DNA from: JAWLDV01 sp046537975
GTDB taxonomy: Bacteria; Desulfobacterota; Desulfobulbia; Desulfobulbales; SURF-16
Direction: 5' to 3'
Length of the DNA: 6,911 nt
Assembly (NCBI GenBank): GCA_046537975.1
Contig: JBKHJR010000088.1
Span: 1-6,911 of the forward strand
Shown piece by piece: positions 1-6,240 of this stretch. Every line of letters starts with the position of its first letter. Position 1 is the stretch's first letter. The position numbers and the translations under genes are program-made. The notes under the pieces are model-generated. The model was given only the letters and a program-made list of their open reading frames with translations. It was not told the origin of the DNA and searched no databases.

Positions 1-1631
1 CCGTTGCCGGTCTGGCAGCAGCCTTCGGCAGCGGGGCAATGACCAATTCCATCGGGGACATTAAAGAGGCTGATGTCATAATGCTCATCGGCTCCAATCC
101 TGATCCCTGCCATCCGGTCATCGGTCTAAGGATTAATCAGGCCGTGGATGAGGGGGCAAAACTGCTGGTCGTGGATCCCCGGGGCACTGATCTTGCCAGG
201 CGTGCTGATATCTGGCTTTCCAATAAGCCCGGTAGCGACGTCGCCCTGCTTAATGCCATGTGTAATGTCATAATAGAAGAAGACCTCTGGGACCATGAAT
301 TTGTTGAGCAGCGGACCGAAGACTTTGAAGAACTCAGAAACCTGGTCGATGGATACACCCCGGAATATGCCGCCGGGATAACGGGTATAAGTGAAGATGA
401 TATTCGCCGGGCGGCAAGACTTTATGCCAGCCCAGGAAAGAATTCGGCTATCTATTACGGTATGGGCCTTGCCCATTATGCCGTGGGCACCGATAATGTA
501 AAATCCGTGGGCAATCTGGCCATGCTCTGCGGTAAGCTGGGAAAACCCGGCAACGGCGTTAATCCCTTAAGGGGCCAGAACAATGTCCAAGGCGCTTGTG
601 ATATGGGGGCGCTTTTTAATACTCTTCCCGGTTATTCCGGACTCACCGCGGACGAGGTCTTTGCCCGCTATGAAAAAGAATGGGGAGTTAAACTCCCCCG
701 CCGTCCGGGTAAGGCTGCCACTGAAGTCTGGGACAATATAATAAACGGTAACATAAAAAGCCTTTACATAATGGGTGAAGATCCCGTTCTTGCAGACCCT
801 AATGCCGGTCATGCTGTCCAGGCCATTAAGGAACTTGACTTTCTTCTGGTTCAGGATATTTTCCTGACTGATACCGCTCGGATGGCTGATGTAGTGCTGC
901 CGGCCGCTTGCTTCGCTGAGAAGGACGGTACTTTTACTTGTAGCGAGAGAAGGGTTCAGCGGGTAAGGAAGGCCGTTTCTCCCCCTGGAAAGGCTTTGCC
1001 GGACTGGGAAATATTCTGCCGTCTGTCCCGTAAGATGGGCTATAACATGCATTATAGCTCTCCGGCGCAGATTTTTGAAGAGATAGCTTCGCTGCTGCCT
1101 CAGTATGCCGGTATCAGCTATGAACGGATCGAGAGTGAGGGACTCCAATGGCCCTGTCCTGATAAGGACCATCCTGGAACTCCTGTTCTCCATGTAGGTA
1201 AGTTTACCAAGGGCAGGGGAATGTTTGTACCCGAGGAATATGTCGGACCCGGTGAATTGCCGGATGAGGAGTACCCCTATATTCTGACCACCGGCCGCGA
1301 GTTGGAACAGTATAACTTCGGCAGCATGACCAGGAAGACCAGGGCCTTAGAAGAGTTGTGCCCGGAGGGATTTGCGGAAATTAATCCAGCTGATGCCGGA
1401 AAGATGAATCTTGCAGACGGAGACTGGTTGCAACTAACAAGCCGCCGGGGTACAGTAAATATCAGGGCCAGGCTGACCGAACGATCTCAGCCTGGAACTG
1501 TTTTTGTTCCTTATCATTTTGCTGAGGCTCCCATAAACCTTCTGACCTTCAATCACCTTGATCGTCTGTCCCGGAGCCCCGAGTATAAAGTTTGTGCTAT
1601 AAAAGTAGAAAAGGGGAACCCTGAATCTTGA
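1..1631 (+). CDS. fdhA: Formate dehydrogenase catalytic (alpha) subunit, molybdopterin oxidoreductase family, 5'-truncated
   Basis: Catalytic subunit of a Mo/W-bis-MGD formate dehydrogenase, which interconverts formate and CO2. The frame is open from position 3, so the gene begins upstream; 542 residues are visible. Seen: VAGLAAAFGSGAMTNSI at the window edge, IGSNPDPCHPV with the following RIN, the segment NPLRGQNNVQGACDMGAL (about 563-617), which is highly characteristic of cytoplasmic FdhA proteins, and a C-terminal dinucleotide-binding domain with GRELEQYNFGSMTR (about 1297-1338). The N-terminal [4Fe-4S] domain and the catalytic Sec or Cys lie outside the window, so Sec use in this subunit is unknown. 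No signal peptide can be judged. It ends with two consecutive in-frame UGA codons (1629-1634). hdrA follows after 30 bp, suggesting one operon in which FdhA feeds electrons to MvhD/HdrA. The family call is firm; the physiological direction is inference. Confidence 0.93.
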   Translation, partial: VAGLAAAFGSGAMTNSIGDIKEADVIMLIGSNPDPCHPVIGLRINQAVDEGAKLLVVDPRGTDLARRADIWLSNKPGSDVALLNAMCNVIIEEDLWDHEFVEQRTEDFEELRNLVDGYTPEYAAGITGISEDDIRRAARLYASPGKNSAIYYGMGLAHYAVGTDNVKSVGNLAMLCGKLGKPGNGVNPLRGQNNVQGACDMGALFNTLPGYSGLTADEVFARYEKEWGVKLPRRPGKAATEVWDNIINGNIKSLYIMGEDPVLADPNAGHAVQAIKELDFLLVQDIFLTDTARMADVVLPAACFAEKDGTFTCSERRVQRVRKAVSPPGKALPDWEIFCRLSRKMGYNMHYSSPAQIFEEIASLLPQYAGISYERIESEGLQWPCPDKDHPGTPVLHVGKFTKGRGMFVPEEYVGPGELPDEEYPYILTTGRELEQYNFGSMTRKTRALEELCPEGFAEINPADAGKMNLADGDWLQLTSRRGTVNIRARLTERSQPGTVFVPYHFAEAPINLLTFNHLDRLSRSPEYKVCAIKVEKGNPES

Positions 1632-1661
1632 TGAACCTTAAACCCTAAACATAGAGTTATC

Positions 1662-4600
1662 ATGGCAAATACAGTAAAAAATAATTCAGGCTCTGTTATG
1701 GTTGTCGGCGGCGGTGTCGCCGGTGTCCAGACTGCCTTGGATCTTACCGAGCTGGGATATTATGTATATCTGGTGGAAAAAGCGCCCTCTGTTGGCGGAG
1801 CAATGGCGCAGCTGGACAAGACGTTTCCGACCAATGACTGTTCCCTCTGAATACTGGCGCCTAAGCTGGTAGAGGCCGGTCGGTCTCCGAATATCGAAAT
1901 CTTGACCAATAGCGACCTCCTTTCCCTGGAAGGGGAGGCGGGTAATTTTACGGCGAGGTTAAATCAGCGCCCCCGCTATATTGATGCGGATAAGTGCACG
2001 GCCTGCGGCCTTTGTACAACTTATTGTCCCCGTCATGCCGAGGACGCCTATAATGAGGGATTGGCTATTACCAGGCCTATTCACATCGATTATCCCCAGG
2101 CGGTACCTGCTACTTATTATATAGATCCCGATGCCTGCCTGCATTTAAAACACGGGACCTGTCAGATATGTGTGCCGGTATGCCGTAGTCGTGCCATTGA
2201 TTTTACCCAGGAAGCAGAAGAGAAGGAGCTCAGCATCGGGGCAGTAGTCCTGTCTCCTGGTTTCGGCAGGGTGCCTGAAGAAGCACTGGAAAAATTTGGC
2301 TACGGTAAACATCCTGATGTCCTTACCAGTCTGGAGTTTGAACGCCTCCTTAATCCGTCAGGTCCGGCGGAAGGTGAAGTCCGCTGCTTTTCCGATAATC
2401 GGCATCCACGGAAAATTGCTTTCCTCCAGTGCGTTGGTTCTCGTGACTTGGGCTGTGATAATGGCTACTGCTCATCAGTCTGCTGCATGTATGCAATCAA
2501 AGAGGCTATGGTTGCTAAAGAGCATGACCCTGATTGCGAGATAACTATTTTTTATATAGACATGCGGACTCAGGGAAAGGATTTCGATGCCGCCCGTCTC
2601 CGGGCGGAAGAAGAGTTCGGCATTAAGTTTGTCCGGGCCAGGATTGCCGATGTAATGCCCTGGAAGAACCGGTTGAAACTGACCTATTCCACTATGAGCG
2701 AGTCCCACCACTTCGAATCATTTGATATGGTCGTGCTCTCCGTTGGGCTTGATTCACCGGCCGGAGCAAAGGATTTGGCCAAGTTGACTGATATTGAATT
2801 AAATAAATACGACTTCTGCCGTACTAATGATTTTGCTCCTCTGAACACCTCGCGGGAAGGGGTATATGTCGCTGGATCCTTCAAAGGTCCCATGGATATT
2901 CCGGAATCCGTGACTCAGGCCAGCGCTACAGCCGGAGCTATCTCCTCATTGCTTAAAGAGTCCAGAGGCAAGGAGTATGTTGTTAAAACCTATCCCGAAG
3001 AACAGGAGGTCTCAGAGACGGAAGAGCCGCGTATCGGGGTTTTTGTCTGTAGTTGCGGTATTAATATCGCCAATACGGTAGATGTTGAGCAGGTTGCTGA
3101 ATATGCCGGGGGGATAGAAAATGTAGTTTACTGTACTAACAGCATGTACAGCTGTTCCCAGGATGCTCAGGAAATGCTTAAGGATAAAATAAAGGAACAT
3201 GACCTTAATAAGGTGGTTATGGCTGCCTGTTCGCCGCGCACCCATGAACCCCTGTTTCAGGAGACCCTTAAGGATGCCGGACTCAATCGCTGTCTCTTTG
3301 AAATGGTCAATATACGGGACCAGTGTTCTTGGGTTCATGCCAATGAGCCGGAAGCAGCAACTGACAAGTCCAAAGACCTGGTCCGGATGGGTGTGGCCAA
3401 GGCTGGTCGCATCACCTCCCTGGAGGAACATAAGGTTCCGGTTCACCCCGGAGTCCTGATAATCGGTGGTGGTATTGCCGGCCTGACTGCGGCTGAAAGT
3501 CTTGCCGGTCAGGGGTTTAAATGTACCCTGGTGGAAAAAAACAGTTATCTGGGCGGTCATCTTGCCGATATGAAGTGGACTCTGGCGGGGGAAGATACCG
3601 ATTCCGCCATAAAAGCTATCCTTGACAGGATCAAGAAGAATAAGAATATCGTGGTCTACACTTCCAGTCAGCTGCAGGAAGTCACTGGTTTTGTCGGCAA
3701 CTTTTCCTCGGTGGTCAAAACAGTTTCCGGTAAAAAAGAGACGGAACATAATATTGACCACGGGGTGATTGTTCTGGCTACCGGCGGCAGAGAATACCGC
3801 CCTGACCTCTACATGCTGGGCCAGACCAAAAAAGTTGTCACCCAAAAGGACCTTGAAACCAGACTCGCTGGCAAAGCCAAGAACCGGGCTCCGAATTCAG
3901 TGGTCATGATCCAGTGTGCCGGATCCCGGGGTGAGGATCTTAATTACTGCAGCAAAGTATGCTGTAATAATGCAGTCAAGAACGCTCTGAAAATAAAGGA
4001 AATAAATCCTGATTCCCAGGTAATTGTCCTCTACCGTGACATGAGAACATACGGTTACGCTGAAGATGCCTATAAAGAAGCCAGAGACAAGGGAGTGGTT
4101 TTCATTCCCTATGAGACTTCAAGGCGGCCTGTTGTAGCCAAGAAGGGCAATTCCATAGATGTCTCCTGGTATGATCCCATTCTCGGCGAAGACGTTTCTT
4201 TCAATCCGGAACTCATAGCTCTCAGTGTGGGAATGGTTCCGGAGGAAACCGAGGATCTGAGTCAAAAACTCAAGCTCTCTGTTAACGAGAATAAATTTTA
4301 TATGGAGGCCCATGTCAAACTCCGACCTGTAGAAATGTCGGTGGACGGCGTCTATGTGTGTGGTCTGGCCCATTCCCCCAAGCCAGTGGACGAAATTATA
4401 GCCCAGGCCCAGGCCGCTGCAGGTAAGGCTGCCAGTCCGCTTTATCAGGGAGAAGTTACGGTGCCTCCCATTGTCTCGGTTATAGATAAGGAGAAGTGTA
4501 TCGGCTGTGGCATATGTGCCACTTTATGTCCCTATAACGCAATACAGATGGTCAAGGAAGGGAAGAAACCCAAGGCAGAAACTATTGCCGCCTCCTGTAA

Positions 4601-4724
4601 AGGTTGTGGTATCTGTGCCTCCCGGTGTCCCACTTTCGCCATATCCATGGGGGGCTTTACAGCCGAACAGATTCAGGCCCAGATCGAGGCCTTCGGAGGC
4701 AAAGGACAAAAGACTGAGGATTGA
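1662..4724 (+). CDS. hdrA: HdrA-like FAD/iron-sulfur electron-bifurcation subunit, selenoprotein with in-frame UGA, double-length form
   Basis: A flavoprotein of 1020 aa related to heterodisulfide reductase subunit A, likely cytoplasmic. Reading UGA 1848-1850 as Sec63 joins an N-terminal fragment (1662-1847) to the rest in the same frame; the junction is TNDCSL-U-ILAPKLVEAG, where HdrA proteins normally have DCSxC. Domains in order: FAD Rossmann fold VVGGGVAG (about 14-21); Sec motif; ferredoxin-like insert with C112/115/118/122 and C159/167/170/174; CVGSRD and downstream Cys C257, C265, C270, C274/275; an HdrA N-domain-like block with C463/465, C491, C498, C523 (ACSPRTHEPLF) and C555; a second FAD fold GGGIAG (602-607); C752, C763, C767/768; and two C-terminal [4Fe-4S] motifs, C946/949/952/956 and C979/982/985/989. 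The second half is like a canonical HdrA but lacks the DCSxC motif. The start at 1662 is the first possible one after an in-frame UGA at 1632; its Shine-Dalgarno is weak (AGAG, 1653-1656). Its likely role is to split or merge electrons between FdhA/MvhD and ferredoxin plus another acceptor. Confidence 0.93.
1848..1850 (+). other. Selenocysteine UGA codon in hdrA (Sec63)
   Basis: The TGA lies in frame between two family-conserved stretches, TNDCSL before it and ILAPKLVEAG after it, with no shift of frame. The position corresponds to the second cysteine of the HdrA DCSxC motif. Sec at this place is known in some HdrA proteins of methanogens and bacteria. Inference: the Sec replaces a thiolate that serves as a cluster ligand or redox residue near the first FAD. 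Confidence 0.92.
1872..1887 (+). promoter_or_regulatory. Candidate bacterial SECIS hairpin for hdrA
   Basis: A 6-bp stem pairs 1872-1877 (GAGGCC) with 1882-1887 (GGUCUC), including one G-U pair, around the loop GGUC at 1878-1881. The loop starts 28 nt after the UGA, within the range usual for bSECIS elements, and begins with G; the GGUC resembles the loop of the E. coli fdhF element. The sequence is also coding. Other weaker folds exist in this stretch (for example ACUGG 1853-1857 with CCGGU 1876-1880), so the exact structure is uncertain. Confidence 0.6.
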
Positions 4725-4753
4725 GGATAGAAGTCAGAGATCAGGGGACAGAA
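4712..4753 (+). repeat. Degenerate 7-bp tandem repeat spanning the hdrA stop codon
   Basis: Six consecutive heptads can be laid out without gaps: GACTGAG, GATTGAG, GATAGAA, GTCAGAG, ATCAGGG, GACAGAA. The rough consensus is G-A/T-N-A/T-G-A-G. The array overlaps the last codons and UGA stop of hdrA and runs into the hdrA-mvhD gap. Similar heptads (ATCAGAA, GTAGGAA) occur at 5430-5443. Degenerate; function unknown. Confidence 0.45.
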
Positions 4754-4826
4754 TTGGCCGCTGAAGTACTTTTGGCTTCCGACGTTCAGCCTAAAACCCA
4801 AAACTTCTTTATACAGGTGTTAATAT
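4725..4826 (+). other. hdrA-mvhD intergenic gap
   Basis: This 102-bp gap holds the end of the heptad array, a weak 6-bp hairpin (4760-4765 with 4785-4790, 19-nt loop) with no following T-run, a CCTAAAA-CCCAAAA pair of heptads at 4790-4803, and the mvhD ribosome-binding site. I see no convincing promoter or intrinsic terminator, so co-transcription of hdrA and mvhD is plausible. Confidence 0.5.
4815..4819 (+). promoter_or_regulatory. Ribosome-binding site of mvhD
   Basis: AGGTG lies 7 nt before the ATG at 4827 and matches part of the anti-Shine-Dalgarno complement. It supports 4827 as the true start of the whole 199-aa selenoprotein, rather than a start after the UGA at 5076. Confidence 0.7.
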
Positions 4827-5426
4827 ATGAGTCAGGAAAATTATAATCCCAGGATACTGGGGTTCCTCTGCAATTGGTGCTGTTATGCCGCAGCTGACGC
4901 CGCCGGGGTCGCCCGCTACCAGTATCCCCCCAATCTCCGCACTATAAGGGTTATGTGTACCGGCCGCATTGATCCCTCTTTTATTCTGCAGGGATTTGCC
5001 GAAGGAGCAGCAGGAATTTTTACCGGTGGCTGACAGCTTGGTGAATGTCATTACCAGTTAGGTAATTATGATGCCATGGGAGTTAGTACCCTGATCCACA
5101 AGATACTGGGTGAGGTGGGAATACACCAGGACAGGTACAACCTGCAATGGGCCTCGGCAGCTGAAGCGCCTCGTTTCGTCAAATTGATAACGGAGTATAC
5201 CGCCAGGATTAAAGAACTGGGACCGCTGGGCCATGCCGAAGGATTGGACCAGGAAGAGGTTCAGCAAAGAATTAACAAGGCATTGGAACTGGTCCAGAGC
5301 AGAAAACTAAGAATGAGCTTTGGCAAGGCTACCACTGCCCTGCGCAAAGACAATGACTACAGTGAGGCGCATCGGTCTGAAGTTATTGATGAGAAAGTGG
5401 GGAAGGCTATAAAGATTGAAACCTGA
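4827..5426 (+). CDS. mvhD: MvhD-type [2Fe-2S] electron-transfer subunit (methyl-viologen-reducing hydrogenase delta family), selenoprotein with in-frame UGA
   Basis: Small iron-sulfur protein that, in known MvhD-HdrA complexes, passes electrons from a hydrogenase or formate dehydrogenase to HdrA. With UGA 5031-5033 read as Sec69 the product is 199 aa. The UGA falls in GG-U-QLGECHYQLGNYDA, where the family has GGCxxGDCHYxxGN; the 14 codons between the UGA and the next Met (5076) are all open and family-like. Other visible ligand candidates are C15, C18, C19 (LCNWCCYAAAD), C44 (RVMCTGRID) and C74. RVMCTGRIDPSFIL is strongly typical of the family. No membrane segment or signal peptide. It follows hdrA by 102 bp with its own AGGTG site and ends with UGA just before the convergent junction. 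The context with FdhA suggests that it couples formate dehydrogenase to HdrA; VhuD-type Sec homologues are known in methanogens, and bacterial ones also exist. Confidence 0.93.
5031..5033 (+). other. Selenocysteine UGA codon in mvhD (Sec69)
   Basis: The in-frame TGA follows GIFTGG and precedes QLGECHY, replacing the conserved Cys of the GGCxxGxCHY motif. The reading frame is unbroken on both sides. That Cys is one of the likely [2Fe-2S] cluster ligands of MvhD, so the Sec may be a selenolate ligand (inference). Confidence 0.93.
5050..5066 (+). promoter_or_regulatory. Candidate bacterial SECIS hairpin for mvhD
   Basis: A perfect 6-bp stem, AUUACC (5050-5055) with GGUAAU (5061-5066), closes the loop AGUUA (5056-5060). 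The loop starts 23 nt after the UGA and has G as its second base, fitting the general bSECIS description (short upper stem, G among the first two loop bases, suitable spacing). A competing fold, GGUGA (5040-5044) with UUACC (5051-5055) around AUGUCA, also contains a loop GU but lies nearer the UGA. Confidence 0.65.
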
Positions 5427-5429
5427 AAA

Positions 5430-5505
5430 ATCAGAAGTAGGAATGGGCTTTAGGTTAAGGGGCCTTGACTCCGAACAGCTTAATCCTGATTTCCTACTTC
5501 CTGAT
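5430..5505 (-). terminator. Inverted repeat at the convergent junction, probable terminator for the PHP gene
   Basis: The arms 5491-5505 and 5430-5443 pair over 14 bp with a single bulged base (ATCAG-G-AAGTAGGAA against TTCCTACTTCTGAT). The loop is long, 47 nt (5444-5490). On the minus strand the distal arm runs directly into five T residues (5430-5426), as in an intrinsic terminator. The proximal arm overlaps the last codons and stop of the PHP gene, and the T-run touches the mvhD stop. On the plus strand only a short pyrimidine tract follows, so termination of mvhD there is less certain. Confidence 0.5.
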
Positions 5506-6144
5506 CCTTTCCACAAATTCCCTCATATCCTCTCTTATCCTGTCATAACGGGCCGGTGACAAGCCTGATCCCAGGGCTACTTTCCTGGCCATTTCCGGAC
5601 TCAGGAAATCTCCCGGAGCATGGGCATCACTGTTGACTACCATTTTTGCTCCTGTTCTTTCAGCCATTTTCGCCACATGGCCATTGGTCAGGCAGTGGCC
5701 CTTGCGGCCGGAGATTTCCAGAAATATACCTTTTTCTGCAGCCAGAGCAGCCTCTTCCTGGGTGATGAAGCCGGGATGAGAGAGTATGTCAACATCCGCC
5801 TCCAGGGCAGCCCGGTTTGTCCCTTCCTTGACCGGCTCCACTATGGTTTCTCCGTGAACAACCACCAGGAGAGCCCCGAGTTCCCTTGCCCGCTTAGCAA
5901 GTTTCGCGGTAAGTGCCGGGGGGATGTGTGTCAGCTCAATACCGGGCAGAAGGCGGGTCGAACATAATGGATTGAGTTCTTCAGCCGCCCTGATCAACCG
6001 TGGGATAATATGGTCCAGGTTGGATGAATCGGCGTGGTCGGTAATGGCTATGGCTTCGTAGCCCATGTTTTCCACCCGCCGCAAATGTTCAGCAGGTATT
6101 AAGGCCCCGTCACTCAGTATGCAGTGGCTGTGTAGATCTATCAT
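5494..6144 (-). CDS. PHP-domain metal-dependent hydrolase (histidinol-phosphatase-like family)
   Basis: A 216-aa protein covering a complete PHP domain, a TIM-barrel-like fold that binds two or three metal ions and hydrolyses phosphoesters. Visible metal-site motifs: DLHSH (H5, H7), D12, ITDHAD (D36, H37), GIEL (E70), VVHGE (H97), LSHPG (H123), EISGRKG (E143) and NSDAHA (D173, H175). It ends soon after the barrel and has no DNA polymerase or helix-hairpin-helix partner domain, so it is a stand-alone PHP protein; members of this type are often labelled histidinol-phosphatase-like, but no his genes are nearby and the substrate is unknown. The start at 6144 is backed by a GAGGAG ribosome-binding site at 6161-6156, 11 nt upstream. 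It lies 96 bp downstream of xseA on the same strand, possibly co-transcribed, and converges on mvhD. Confidence 0.9.
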   Translation of the reverse strand: MIDLHSHCILSDGALIPAEHLRRVENMGYEAIAITDHADSSNLDHIIPRLIRAAEELNPLCSTRLLPGIELTHIPPALTAKLAKRARELGALLVVVHGETIVEPVKEGTNRAALEADVDILSHPGFITQEEAALAAEKGIFLEISGRKGHCLTNGHVAKMAERTGAKMVVNSDAHAPGDFLSPEMARKVALGSGLSPARYDRIREDMREFVERIRK

Positions 6145-6240
6145 TGTTATTTTTGCTCCTCGGATTTTTTTTAACTTTTAATTCAGAAATTCGGACATAC
6201 AGTTTAAACCGGACTACAGGTGATTCTGACTGATCAGGCT
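6145..6240 (-). other. xseA-PHP intergenic gap
   Basis: This gap contains the strong GAGGAG ribosome-binding site of the PHP gene, preceded by an A-rich tract (on the minus strand), and a GTTTAAAC palindrome at 6202-6209. No xseB-like reading frame, clear promoter or intrinsic terminator is seen. Confidence 0.5.

Noticed and set aside
567..1193. Minus-strand open frame of 208 aa
   Set aside because: It lies fully opposite the strongly conserved fdhA coding sequence, with no recognisable motif.
1848..1902. hdrA as a pseudogene or two separate genes split by a stop
   Set aside because: The frame does not shift, conserved residues flank the UGA directly, the codon replaces a family Cys, and a SECIS-like hairpin follows. 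No ribosome-binding site supports a start at the TTG at 1902.
3012..3845. Minus-strand open frame of 277 aa
   Set aside because: It is a shadow of hdrA codons; its sequence shows no family motif, while the plus strand encodes conserved HdrA blocks.
4760..4790. Hairpin GCTGAA/TTCAGC as an intrinsic terminator after hdrA
   Set aside because: The stem is only 6 bp with a 19-nt loop, and it is followed by an A/C-rich tract, not by T residues.
5031..5076. mvhD as two genes (68 aa and 116 aa) or a nonsense mutation
   Set aside because: The stretch 5034-5075 encodes the conserved CHY-containing segment in frame, and the ATG at 5076 lies inside the family domain.
5620..5967. Plus-strand open frame of 115 aa
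   Set aside because: It is antisense to the PHP metal-site motifs and has no recognisable product.
6202..6209. GTTTAAAC palindrome as an operator
   Set aside because: It is a single 8-bp palindrome with no second copy or promoter context, and is likely to be chance.
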